Positions 1-10,934 of a stretch of DNA of 64,000 nucleotides are shown piece after piece. The notes beneath the pieces are model-generated. The model was not told the origin of the DNA, searched no databases, and saw nothing but the letters and a program-made list of their open reading frames with translations. Source of the stretch: Diospyros lotus (lineage: Eukaryota; Streptophyta; Magnoliopsida; Ericales; Ebenaceae). Each line of letters starts with the position of its first letter. Position 1 is the stretch's first letter. A program made the translations under genes and the position numbers. The DNA lies in the NCBI RefSeq assembly GCF_014633365.1, contig NC_068344.1:32982670-33046669 (forward strand), read 5' to 3'.

Positions 1-240
1 ATCCCTATTTATAAGCTATAGGGCCTGTGATTTACAAGGTGATAACTAACAGACCGACTGACCGAAAATAACTAACTTAACCGGTCAGTCATCCTTCTAG
101 AAAACAGACATTCTAGAAGTATTATACATCTAACTTTACAACAGACAAATATAACATACAAATGTTGCAATACAATGTTCCCGTTTACACATCTATCCTA
201 ATCTAATACAAATGACATAACAATACAAATTATTTTCTAA
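1..240 (-). mobile_element. possible LTR fragment at window edge
   Basis: Read on the minus strand, this stretch ends in a TATA-like TTATAAATAGGGAT next to the window edge, preceded by repeated TCTAGAA and GACTGACCGG-type motifs, as in the U3 part of many plant LTR retrotransposons. No TG...CA border or target duplication can be shown because the element would run off the left edge. It could also be ordinary AT-rich flank. Confidence 0.22.
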
Positions 241-530
241 TTGATAGCTAAAAGAAATTTAAAATAAAATAAAATAATTTTCTAATTGATAGCTAAAGGA
301 AATTAAAAGTGAAAGTTAAATATTAGTTCCTAAAATGAAATTTCAATTGAGTTTTCAAATATAACAAAAGAAAAGTTGATAAAAATTAGAGTTCCGACAA
401 CAATATTATGCATGTGTTCTACAATCATAAGGCGTACTTTATAGTAACAAAAAAAAAAAAAAAAAACAGTGACAAACTAAAAACTATCCAAACTAAATAG
501 TAATTGATAGTTTATACCCTTTTATTTTAT

Positions 531-1102
531 TATCAACAACAACAACATATCAGGCCTTTATCCCACTATGTGGAGTCGGCTACATGAATTCTAGACTTCC
601 ATGTATTTCTGTCTTTTGTCATATATTCATTTAGATCCATACATTTCATATCAAACTTTAATGTCTCTCCCAAAGTTTTCTTGAGTCTGCCTCTACCTCT
701 TTTTTTGACTAATTATTCCATTTCATCAACTCTCCTCACAGGAGCGTCTATTGGTCTCCTTCTCACATGACCAAACCATCTTAGTCTAGTCTCTCTCATC
801 TTCTCCTCGATTGGCACTACTCCTACCTTATTACGAATAACTTCATTTCTAATCTTATCATTCCTTGTATGGCTGCACATCTATCTTAACATCCTCATCT
901 CCGCTACACTCATCTTTTTCTCATACTGGTATTTGATTGTCCAACATTCTGAGCCATATAGCAAGACTGGTCTTATAGTTATCCTATAGAATTTTTCTTT
1001 CAGTTTTAATGGGATGTTACCATCATATAACACCCCCGATACATTTCTCTATTTTAGCCAACCTGCCTTAATTCTATGTGTGATATCCTCATGAACTTCA
1101 TG
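531..1102 (-). mobile_element. 5'-truncated RTE-type LINE with 14-bp target duplication
   Basis: The minus strand encodes the C-terminal part of a plant RTE-clade LINE reverse transcriptase, including the recognisable strings RPVLLYGSECW and RETRLRWFGHVRRRP, but with in-frame stops, so it is dead. The 3' end carries the usual motif (AGCCGACTCCACATAGTGGG on the minus strand) followed by a short TTG-repeat tail. Both borders are marked by a perfect 14-bp direct repeat, CCCTTTTATTTTAT, at 517-530 and 1103-1116. This fixes the insertion as 572 bp and shows strong 5' truncation, typical of target-primed reverse transcription. It lies downstream of the last visible kinase exon, so it may sit in an intron of that gene. 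Confidence 0.88.
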
Positions 1103-1116
1103 CCCTTTTATTTTAT

Positions 1117-2494
1117 CATTTGACCAAAATCCAAATAGTTGGTGAAGACAAATATGACATAAATCACTGACTCAAAAGTAGAAGGAAATTTCCACCACTT
1201 CTACAAGATCACAAGTAATTTGACCTACATCAAAAAATAGAATTGCAAATGAGTTGTAAAAGAAGTACTTGACCAAGGTATGTCATAAATAAATTTAGTA
1301 TCAGGCAAATACCTTGCATTTACCCATTTATCATTAAAAAGAAAAGTTAAAAGGCTTGAAAAAAAATTAAAAAAATAAGAAATGAATATAGGTTCAGTGG
1401 GAGCAAGTGTCACCACTGGAACAACATAGGTCCACACAAGGTTGTCATTGATGTATTATTCCAACAATTTATAGTGGAATGTTTAGACCGTTGTCTTTAG
1501 GTATGGGAATGTGGGTATAATGTAAGACAACCAAAATTTTGGCTGGCCTCCAACTTCTATGACTCGTCAAGACCAAGCCTCCTCAAGTGAGGAAAGGCAA
1601 CCCCTAAAAGGAACATGTAACTTTAGTCTTCAATTCACAAATCCTTGATAGTCTTGTGCAGAGATTTATATGGTCAAAATCATGACATGGTCAGATATCA
1701 ATAGTTATCTGCACAGATCAACATGGTAAAGGAGACATCTCATAGGAAGGAGGGGAAGCATGGAGTGCACTTCTAGAAATTCTGGTCAACTGAGTTGAGG
1801 AGGAGATAGGTGAGTATCCTTAATGGAAAGCACCATTGTGGCCAAGGTCCTTGCAGAACTCAAAGATCAGTTGAGTCAAGAATGTGCCAGAGTGTCTGGG
1901 CAGCTCAAGTAAGAGAGTTTCCCTTAGCCGATTAGAGGAGCCAGACCACCCTCATAACCAGGGGTGGATCTGAGAATTTTATGTATTAGGGACAATTTAT
2001 AATCTAGCATGTGCTTTTTTGTTGTGCATACAATTCGTGGCTGAAAGCTGATCTACAGAAATCAATTGGATTTTTTGAACTGTTGGGGTTGCAAAGGGAT
2101 AATTAACATAAACCTTCTTGAGGTTTGTCATAATGTTAACTTTACAGAGATCTACTTAGATTATTTCTAACCTAACAAAGACCTACCTAAGGTTTAAATC
2201 TTTATGGAGGAAAATTTTGTAAAAACAATCAACAGGGTGATGATCATTCTAAGCTGTTGATTTGAAAAAGGATCCAGATAAATGCTAAGAGGTCCCAGTA
2301 TATTATGATACCAGTCCTCCATTTACTTATGCCACATCTGCTTGATATTTATCTTGCTTCAGTACTGAGAATTTCACAAACATTTTAAGGAAACTAAAAG
2401 CTAATTTGAACATCAATTTCGTTTCCTAATTTGCTTGGTCTTACAACATGGAGAAGATAGTAAATTCTAAGCCTTGGGAGGAAAATCAGCTTAC
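1117..2494 (-). other. probable intron or 3' flank of the kinase gene; no exon recognised
   Basis: After the donor at 2494 the minus strand should supply the rest of the kinase domain (HRD and DFG motifs). I could not find such exons here. A patch near 1820-1910 is denser in codon-like sequence on the plus strand but does not match a family I know. The remainder is AT-rich. Confidence 0.4.
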
Positions 2495-3779
2495 CTTCTT
2501 TGCTCGCTTTATGGCAACCACTTGACCATCAGGTAACTTGCCCTTGTAGACCGTTCCAAAGCCTCCTTCACCAACCATCGCTGAGAGTGAAAAGTTGTGG
2601 GTGGCCTTGGCAACCTGACTCATAGTTAAATGAATCGATCCAACCCTTTGAAGTTGTGGAGACATGGAGAATCTAGAAGGGCTAGGAGGCACTCGTAGTG
2701 GACTGGCAGGGACCTTTTCGCGGACAGGACTCATTTGTGCATGGAAAACTGAACCCACTGCAAGAACATGATTATATTTGTCAATGGCCATTAGCAACCC
2801 ATTGAGCCAAATCTCAGTGGTGAAAAGCTATGCTAGCAAAAACTGTGACACAAAGCAAATGCAGTACATAAACATGGTCTACACACCATAAGGAAGCTAA
2901 CTACAACCAATCTTGCGGTTCATGGGATTTCTTCTATAACATAAAAGCATATTCTAGTCAAGGTGAAGTTGATGATTGACATTAAATTTTAGTTTCAACT
3001 TCATAAAATTTCTAAATCATATATATTGAGGGAAATCAAAATGTGAGTGTGAACAACCAAAACATGAGGATACTGTAACTTACTTGAGGCTTCGTCGTTC
3101 GAAAGAATATGAGCTGTTGGTTTCTTTCTTGCACGAAAGCACGGACACAGTAAACTGCAGCACAGAATAAAAACCCCAGGCACAGACACAGCCAACTTCT
3201 TTGGGCTTAACAAAGATTTGTAACTGTCTTTGTCTTGACTCGTGTGGCTGTTCTGGAGAAAATGATGTCTCCCAGAATCTTCTCGAACAAACTTGTCTAA
3301 AAGCTTCCTTCCTGCCTTAGAAGGCAACTCACCTGCGAAACAGCATGAAAGAAACTGCTTTTATGCAGCAGACATCACAATCTTACCATGATAGCAGCAC
3401 AAAAGCATGAAATATCTTTCCTAAAATTACCACCACAGAAATGTAAAAAAAAAAAAAAAGCGTCACTGTAATAGGTTGTACCTAATGGGTGATCCAATCC
3501 ACATAAATGATTTACTAGGTCTCCTGTAATGAGGCAGTGGTTTGCATGGTACACTTGAAGGGCCTTGCAGAACAAATCTTTATCAAGTAATTTCCCGTTT
3601 ATGTAAAAGATATCATGATCCAAGTTGCTGTAGTAGCTGATGTGATCGGTGCCACAAACCTTTAACTGTACCAACAACTCAGAGGCAAAGATTATGGGCC
3701 ATTGCACCACCAGTAAGAAGCTCCAAATAATTACTGCCATTCTCAATGAGATATTACACCTAAATTTCATCCTTCGCAT
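2495..3779 (-). CDS. CRCK3: calmodulin-binding receptor-like cytoplasmic kinase, 5' half (CRCK3-like), partial
   Basis: Three exons splice in frame: 3779-3482, 3332-3084 and 2757-2495 (270 codons so far), each with GT-AG borders. The predicted protein has a hydrophobic N-terminal signal (residues about 12-32), a Cys-containing ectodomain ([21 protein letters not shown]), a transmembrane segment at about 146-165, then a basic Ser/Pro linker ([16 protein letters not shown]) diagnostic of the CRCK family, and the start of a kinase domain with the glycine loop GEGGFGTVY (245-253) and the VAIK lysine (K266). In this family the linker and early kinase region bind calmodulin; the role in calcium-linked signalling is known for relatives, not shown here. 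The last exon ends at a good donor (AAG|GTAAGC). The catalytic loop and C-lobe, about 240 residues in relatives, are not found in the remaining 2.5 kb, so the gene either continues past the left edge or is truncated. CRCK3 is assigned by recall of family layout. Confidence 0.75.
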
Positions 3780-3783
3780 TCAT
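3760..3783 (-). promoter_or_regulatory. 8-codon upstream ORF overlapping the kinase start
   Basis: An ATG four bases upstream of the chosen kinase ATG opens a short frame (ATG AAT GCG AAG GAT GAA ATT TAG) that overlaps the start and ends 18 bases into the main frame. If both lie on the mature mRNA, scanning ribosomes meet the short frame first. The transcript start is not known. Confidence 0.4.
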
Positions 3784-4760
3784 GATATAGTGGAACCATC
3801 ACTAAACTCATGAATTACCATCACCGATAACAAAAGAAGAGTATCTGACGGGACAGGAGAAGTACAATGTGCAGGCACCTCACACTTTCGGCAACTGAAG
3901 TATAATCCCCACAAACCAAACTGATTTAAGGAGAACGGACCGGTTACTGAAGGATTAAAAGTCCGGAATCAAACATTCTAACAGTTGAAGGTTCAAAAGT
4001 GCTCCATATAAGCAGTTCAGCAGCTGCAATCACCACCGAAGACGGCAAGCAAACTATTGAATACCTAGCTCAGCAAATTAAAAAGTAAAGCATCCATATA
4101 AATAAAAGCTGAAAGCACAAAGGTCATCTTATATCAATCAAATATCTGAAAGCACATTTAGTTTCTTATATTCATTCCAGCAGAGTGACAAACTTCCAAA
4201 CCCAGAAGTTCTAACTCTGAAGGACCAATAAACAAAACGGCTACACTACCATGTACCAAAAACCTCACTACTAGAAAGAATTCTCAAATTCCCAATTCAC
4301 CAAATCCGCAAATGAGAGAAACCAGATGCCTTGGGGCTCAAACTCAAAGAAAACCGATAATCAACAGGTGAAATTAGGGTTTCAAGGAGGAGCCTTTGCT
4401 GCAAACTAATATCACAAAGTCGCACCAAATTCTCTCGGACCCACTTCAGTACACCAACAAACGACACAAACCCAGATGAGAAAGCAACTAAACCTCAAAA
4501 CTCAACAATCAAATCCAAGTGCCGAGACTTTCCGGCGACCGAGAAAGAAAATTTAGACAAGCACCACATATATCGATTTTGCATATATGTAGGTTTGCAG
4601 GGTCGAAGAAGCAAAACAATTTTCAATTCAACGAAGTTGAGTGATAGAGATCCAAACCTGGCTGGCGGCTGAAGTTAGAGACGACCAACTGACCAAGAAG
4701 ACCAGAATCAGCTGGATTTTTCGTCAAAAAATAATCAAATGGTTGGAATGACCGGCCTAA
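3784..4760 (-). promoter_or_regulatory. probable 5' leader and proximal promoter of the kinase gene
   Basis: This gene-free stretch is less AT-rich than the intergenic DNA beyond 5 kb and has no coding frame of note. Its position suggests leader, possibly with a leader intron, plus proximal promoter. No TATA box could be assigned with confidence. Confidence 0.3.
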
Positions 4761-5309
4761 ATAATGTAGAAGATGGTGGCCTCTGGCGTAACACATCGCC
4801 GTCTACACCTACCTATGTACAATAATATTCACATGCATATACACATATACATATAACATGAGACATACATATACATAAATCGATTTCCTGTACATATGTA
4901 TCCATTCCGACGTGGCAAATTATTGACCGTTGGCGCTGACTCACTCTTATACGAAACCCAACCGGGCAAGCTGTCCCACGTGGGTTGATTTTTGGTGTTA
5001 GGATTCCGACGATGATTGGAGGGCTGGGATTCCCTCAAAACTGCTCAACTCTCTCGGCCCATGGGATTGAAGATTACTGGGGAGCGGCCTCCTCATGATT
5101 ATCCAATTTGGAAAATTAAACATACAAAAATCGTCACATCCTTCGAATGATGTTCCAAAACTCTTCTTTTTTTTTTTATCCCATGATGTGACGGTTTTAA
5201 AATCTGAAAAAGATCTTAAGATTTCTTTGAAAAATAGTAAGAAAATACATTAGTGCCTTCTAGTCCCACTTTTCTTCCTACCCAGATTTGTTTGATGGTG
5301 GCATTTATA

Positions 5310-5460
5310 TTTGGGCCAAGCCCATCAATGCTTTGGTTGGTTACAGATTTTAATGGTTAATTTAAGTTTGGGCTCGAACCTTATTTGGGCCCATTCAATT
5401 CATTAGATGTAGGGCTTTCCCCAAACCAACATGGGCCAGGCCTTACTCTAAAGCCCACGT
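5310..5460. promoter_or_regulatory. cluster of TGGGCC/AAGCCCA (site II, TCP-type) motifs
   Basis: In about 150 bases there are repeated TTGGGCC, AAGCCCA, TTGGGCT, TTGGGCCCA, ATGGGCC and AAAGCCCA motifs. Such site II elements bind TCP factors in plant promoters of growth-related genes. The cluster lies upstream of the minus-strand kinase gene and may be a distal part of its promoter. Confidence 0.35.
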
Positions 5461-6834
5461 TTATAAACAATCAGCACATGGCTTCTAAAATTGAGTAATG
5501 CTATTAATCTCGATCGAAAATGTTTAATTGATATTATATATTTATTTAAAAAAATATAAAAAAATAAAATTTACTGATCTTCCTTTCTTCTTCAAAAAAA
5601 AATATTTTTACATGGATTGTCAAATCACTGCTGTTAATCTCTATTAGAGATGAATAACATTTTTCTTTAAAATTGTGGAATACTTCTAACTAAAAAATTA
5701 CAAAAATCATAATTTGCTATCCAAAAAATGTTAGATTAATTCAAAATAGTGATTTGATCCACCATTAACTTAAAATCAAAGTTAGGAATGATAAATATAA
5801 TCCAAGTTTGATAAATTTTGAAAAAAATAAATAAATTAGGCTAAACCAGCACGAAAATGCTAATTTTGACACTTAGAAGTGATAATTCTATATTGATGTA
5901 TTATTATAATGTATGTTTAATTAATATAATCATATTACATTAATTATCACTCTTAAACATCCACATAATCATGATGGTGACATGAGTGAGTGATTTAGAC
6001 ATTTTGATGTACCACAGTGAGTAGTAGTTGCCTTATCCAGAAGTTGAGGTAAGCACCATTTTCATGGCGAATGGTGAGATTTTCTAGAAAAGCTAATTTT
6101 GGGGGTCTGGACAAAAACACACAGAAAGAGGCACCTTCCAGATGGATGAAGATATTGCAAGAAAATTCCTATGATTTGTGTAGTGTTGCAAGTGGACAAT
6201 CCTGGCTTTATTTTTCTCTTTTTTATGGCATCTGGGAAGAACTCTCTCCAATGCTTCCTATCTCTGCTGCCAATGGCTTGGCACCACCACACCCATCAAG
6301 CCAATGTCAACAAGGACCATGCTATTCGGTCTCATGGGCAGTTGGGTCTTTATTTGTATTTTAATTTTGGCCCCTTTTATAGAATCCAAAGTATTCTTCT
6401 TTTGATAAATTAGATTCATCTCTTCTTTTGTCCTTTCTCCCTTGGCTAGCAGTACGTTTAGCATTGCTACAATGTTATGCATTCATTTTTACTTACAAGG
6501 ATTATAGTTTTTAATCACAAAACTATAGCATGCCTAGGAGAGACAACAAAAAGTTATCTCCAAGTGAGAAGTGTAAATTTTTTTTGAATAATTGTCTTAA
6601 CTAGTGTTTGCTAATCAAAATATAGATTGAAAAATATAAAATATAAGAAAAATTCTAAACTTTTGTACTTTTCAACGCGTTTGTTAAATTTATATATCGT
6701 TTTTCAAATATATTTATCTCTCATCCTCTTAAATAAACATATTTTGAATCTTATCGATAAAAAAAATAGCACGTATATTTTTCAGTGAATTCTAAAAAAT
6801 TTAACAAACAGTTTGATAAAAATCTTAAAATGTT
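5461..6834. other. gene-free AT-rich interval
   Basis: No supported gene. Short open frames around 6060-6480 exist on both strands but lack codon bias, splice context or a recognisable family. Confidence 0.5.
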
Positions 6835-7219
6835 TGTCGATATATATTTTTGTAACATCCTGCATCGAGCGATAGAAAGGTCCGAGACAACTTACCCTAA
6901 TGGGCCTACGCAAACTTCACAGGAGGATCACTCATTTTTGGATTTTCCCAGATCAGCACGCTTAACTTGGGAGTTCTTTGCCTACATTCAGCTCAAAAGG
7001 TATCCAGCTGGTGTTATTTCTTTCCTTACTTATTCTCGATATATATTACCCTTCTCTAGACTCTTGGGACATTACACATATCGTGTCATCATCATAGGGC
7101 TCGTAGCTACAGGTCAACTCTTAGCTCTCGCCCTTCAACGACCAGGAGCCACATCGCACTTATGAGCCCCTCAGTGGTTGCCATCTGGGCAACCGATGTG
7201 GGACGAACCCGGTGCATCA
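6835..7219 (-). repeat. inverted LTR copy of the TRIM element
   Basis: The reverse complement aligns over its whole length with 7379-7768 with scattered substitutions and small indels, including the shared CCCACATCGGTTGCCCAG near the LTR start and TTACAAAAAT...TCGACA at the end. The two copies could pair as a hairpin with an arm near 385 bp. Confidence 0.8.
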
Positions 7220-7378
7220 GGGTAAGTTGTCCCGGACCTTCCTATTGCTCGATCCGGAGTGTTACAAAAATATGTGTCAACATTTGGCGCCGTCTGTGAG
7301 AATTCCCCCTAATGGTCCCTACAACCCCCGATAAAAAAGAAGTCAATAAAGCTCCACCACACCTGCGAGAGGGGATAG

Positions 7379-7768
7379 TGTGGATGCACTGGGTTCATCC
7401 CACATCGGTTGCCCAGAGGGCAAACATTAAGGGGCTCGTAAGTACAATGGGGCTCCTGGCCGTTAAAGGGCAAGAGCTAAGAGTTGACTCGCAACTGTGG
7501 CCCCCATGATCATGACACAATGTGTGTAATACCCCAAGAGTCCAGAGAAATGTAGTATATATTAAGAATAAGTAAGGAAGAAAATAACATCAGCTTGATA
7601 CATTTTTTGCTGAATGTAGGCAAAGAACTCCCAAAAGTTAAGCGTGCTTGACCTGAAAAAATCCAACGATGGTGACCCCTCTGGGAAGTTCGCGTAGACT
7701 CATTAGGGTAAGTTGTACCGGACCTTCCTATTACTCGATGCGGTGTGTTACAAAAATGTGTGTCGACA
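7379..7768 (+). repeat. complete LTR of the TRIM element
   Basis: Starts TGTGGATGC directly after the polypurine tract and ends GTGTCGACA. It contains the 5S-derived block at 7624-7696. Confidence 0.75.
7624..7696 (+). other. 5S-rRNA-derived segment inside the LTR
   Basis: AGAACTCCCAAAAGTTAAGC followed by GTGCTTG, then GATGGTGACCCCTCTGGGAA, matches the 3' two thirds of plant 5S rRNA including the internal pol III A-box and C-box regions. It is diverged and not a functional 5S gene. An inverted counterpart lies at about 6908-6980. Confidence 0.75.
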
Positions 7769-8229
7769 GCTTCCAAGTCTTATCGACACATTCTATATAT
7801 TGGTTCAAAAAATATTCAAATATTATCTTAATATAGTTTTATTTTACTCATTTTAACAAATACTATCTTAATAAGTGAGATGCTATATGAAATATGTAAT
7901 ATCCTAGTATTTTAAGATAATAATAATTAATTTTTTTGTATTTAAAATATTTTTTAACATCCATTAGATATTATAAATGAGAAAACTAATGGGTTTAGAG
8001 TTAGTGGGCTAAGTTGAAAAAGTAAAAGCTAAGTAAATGGGCTTAGAGTTAGTGAGTTAAGTTGGAAAAAAATAAAAAACTAAGTAAATGGATTAATTAG
8101 TAGGCTAAGAAAGTAAGTTTAAAATTAATGAACTAAATAAAAGAATAATCTATTCAAAAGAAGATTTAGTAGAAAATAATTAAGGTGGCAAAATAATATA
8201 TCTTGCAATAATAAGTTAATGTTTAAAAC
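7769..8229. other. gene-free AT-rich interval
   Basis: AT-rich DNA with a short imperfect internal repeat of a GGGCTTAGAGTTAGTG-type unit around 7990-8120. No gene seen. Confidence 0.5.
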
Positions 8230-8237
8230 ACAATATC

Positions 8238-8645
8238 CAAGGCCAGCTCAAGTACATGGGGCCCCTAGGGGTGTGCATTCTCTCTCTCTCTCTCACACTA
8301 TTGCTGGAGACTCGCCATCTTTGCGTCTCACCGTCTCCTCCTAGCTCTTCTTGCTCTTGGTCTTGACAGTTGGCACTTGACGGCCTTGCCTCCTTCTAGG
8401 CAGGGTCGACAATGGTAGTCTCGCCTTTGCATATTTTTTTAGAGCCCTATTTTTGGGGCGACCTCACCTCCTCTGCATATTTTTTGGGCCCCCTTTTTGG
8501 GGGTTGCCGATTGATTGGCCGTCAACGGCCTTGCCTTTTTTTAGATAAGACCGATGGCTTCTGCAACTTTTTACTTTTTTGTAGGCCCATTTTTTAGAAG
8601 GCCCTAGACGTAAGCTTCACTAGCCTATGTCTTAAATCGGCTCTA
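8238..8645. mobile_element. non-autonomous hAT-type element (MITE)
   Basis: The ends CAAGGCCAGCTCAAG (left) and, inverted, TAGAGCCGATTTAAG (right) are imperfect terminal inverted repeats of the common plant hAT type. Flanking 8-bp direct repeats ACAATATC (8230-8237) and ACAATACC (8646-8653) differ at one base and fit a hAT target duplication. The interior is GC-richer, starts with a CT microsatellite and has no transposase. The terminal ~45 bases resemble the element at 36742. Confidence 0.68.
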
Positions 8646-8653
8646 ACAATACC

Positions 8654-10744
8654 TATCATAAATAATATCATTATATTATAAAGACTATACATATTTAATG
8701 CCTAGACAGGCATATTAAATTAGGTAAAACCTGGATAGGCACTAGGGTGGTTTTGCCTTTTGGTTGTCATCCTCCATGCCTCTGTCAGTGTAGTTGTGGT
8801 AGTACTTCTTCATTCATGTCTTTTTCTTTCAATTAAATTAGATCATGTGAACCCTAATCTTGCCATTTGCTGTACCAGAAGGCTGGATTGGGCACATGCA
8901 TGCTTTATAATGCCTGCTCCCAAATGTCTCCATCTTGACCAGTTCTTGCCCACTTAATTTCTTTCTACTTCTTTTAGTGTTAAACTCACAATTTTGCGAC
9001 ACTTTTGTGAAGAAATTCAAAACCATGATGGAAGCCTATAATCAAATTGGGGCAAAACCTTACGTGCCATACTCTAAACTAGCCCACCCTACACGTTCAT
9101 AGGCCGCCTTCAGCCGCTTCTTTTAGTATGTTCCACCAAATTAAGAAAAAAATTATTTTATTCTTTCACCAATGTAATTGGTCAGTCTTATACTCCACTT
9201 AGATCATATTAATGGATTATTTATTTTTTAATTAAATTTGTTATTTTTAAGATACAATAATAAATTTGACAATAATAAATTTAATTATCAGAAGAAGTCA
9301 TCATCAAACCACCTTAATCTATAAAAAAGAAAACAGTTAAAGAGTGCAAGAGACTCTCTAAAAAAATACTCTAATACTTAAATTAGACACAAAGAGTGAT
9401 AAAAGTCTGAGAGCAATATTTACACCAACATCAAAAAATATATTTTTTTTAAAATGAGTTATTACTTATTTATAGAAAAGTGTGAAATAATCTAAAGTGT
9501 TCAAAGATTATAATTCTTATAAATAATATTTATTTTAATTAATTTTAATTTAAATGAGACTATAATTATTATAGATAACGTCTATTTTGTATAAATGATG
9601 TTTATTTTATTTTATTTTATTTTATTTTTTAGATGAAATCTATTAAGAATGATTGACTATCCCTTTTTTGAAATAATTTTTAACTTTCAAAGTTATATAG
9701 TTTACGCGTTTTGTGGAACCTTCCCTTATTTGGAAAAATACTTCGATGATGCATCAAATTTCCTGTGCACTTGACTGGACACTGGGACAACGAGTTAACG
9801 CCATGGCTTGCGGTTGTGGACTGTATCACGACCTTGGGCTGTAGACGGGTCATGGCTTACAGCTGCGGTCCTTTAGGGTCACTTGGGCCACGAGGTTATC
9901 ACGTGCTTTCTTTTCATTTCGTCCATTTGGATTGATCAATTGATTTAATTAATTTATTTTATTTTATTTTATCTTTTTGCACTATATCTTATCAAAAACT
10001 AATATAAGACTAAATAAAAATTGAACCCATAATTTTTATGTTTCATAAGTAAGATTTTGTCACTTACAAATTAGAAGTCAAGACTCAAATCGGTTAAATC
10101 CACAATTTTCAACCCTATAAAGTAATATTTTTAAATTATTATTTTAATTAAACAAAAAGATATAAAAGAGGTGTCGGATTGTTGCCATTTTCGGAAAAGG
10201 AACATTTACAAGAGACAAGTTTGGAAAAATTATTTAATTTAATAAGAAGTACATCAAATTATAAAAATACTTTTTGGACACGTAGCCAGATTTACGTTGT
10301 CACACACACTTTAGAATACCTAAATTAATGATTTGACGGGACAAAGTAGCGTCACCTTTGATATATTTTGCAACAATCATAGCCTAAAGTGGGGCCCCTC
10401 TTACCATCCTTTTGTGACACTCATTGAGTTTGGATGCACCGGCTGCCAATTTTCATTGATAATTTTGTGTTTTTTTAATAGATTTTTTTAAAAAAACAAT
10501 ACTATTTAAAGATTTTTCTTTCTCGAAATATTATTTTAAATTATATTAGATTATAATTGAGGTTTTCAGATAACTAAAATTTTAGATAAAATTATTAGAA
10601 TAATAGTCCAAATAATATATTTTATTTTTAATATTTGAATACTTTTTGTTGATTGATAAACCATTTCAAAGCAATTAGATATTTTATTTAATGGATAAAA
10701 TATTTTAAAATTTATATATTTATTATGAATTAATAAAAATATAA
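8654..10744. other. gene-free AT-rich interval
   Basis: No gene, RNA gene or bounded element could be supported. It contains TTTTA and TTAAA homopolymer-like runs near 9600 and 9950. Confidence 0.5.
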
Positions 10745-10788
10745 TAATATATTAAATGTACTTAATTTGTGCTTTTAAGGGACAAAAT
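10745..10788 (+). repeat. left copy of a perfect 44-bp direct repeat
   Basis: Identical over 44 bases to 13390-13433; the shared core includes ACTTAATTTGTGCTTTTAAG. The two copies bracket 2.6 kb that includes the tandem array. Confidence 0.85.
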
Positions 10789-10934
10789 AAATTACAAAAA
10801 AAATTAATTTATCCATATTATTAATTTTTAAATATTAGCATAAAATTTTAATTGAAATAAATTACAAAAAAATGAGACTTTTTTAAATCGGGAGAAATCT
10901 TGAGATATTAAGTAATACTGTTGAATACCGACTG

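Larger units (their letters stand above)
6835..7768 (+). mobile_element. rearranged Cassandra-like TRIM element with inverted LTRs
   Basis: The right part reads as a small LTR element: the last ~60 bases of an LTR (7220-7282, ending CAACA), a primer-binding-like TGGCGCCGTCTGTGAG (7285), about 80 bases of internal DNA, a polypurine tract GAGAGGGGATAG (7367-7378) and a complete LTR (7379-7768, TG...CA, 390 bp). The left part (6835-7219) is a second full-length copy of the LTR in opposite orientation, fused at its 5' end to the truncated LTR. Both LTRs carry a 5S-rRNA-derived segment, the hallmark of Cassandra TRIMs. The primer-binding motif differs from the initiator-Met type usual for Cassandra. 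No target duplication is visible. Confidence 0.72.

Noticed and set aside
6062..6482. Overlapping frames of 74-97 codons on both strands
   Set aside because: Equal openness on both strands and no recognisable protein; likely chance or old repeat.
7624..7696. Functional 5S rRNA gene
   Set aside because: The 5' third of 5S rRNA is absent and the rest is diverged; it is part of an LTR and occurs twice in inverted orientation.
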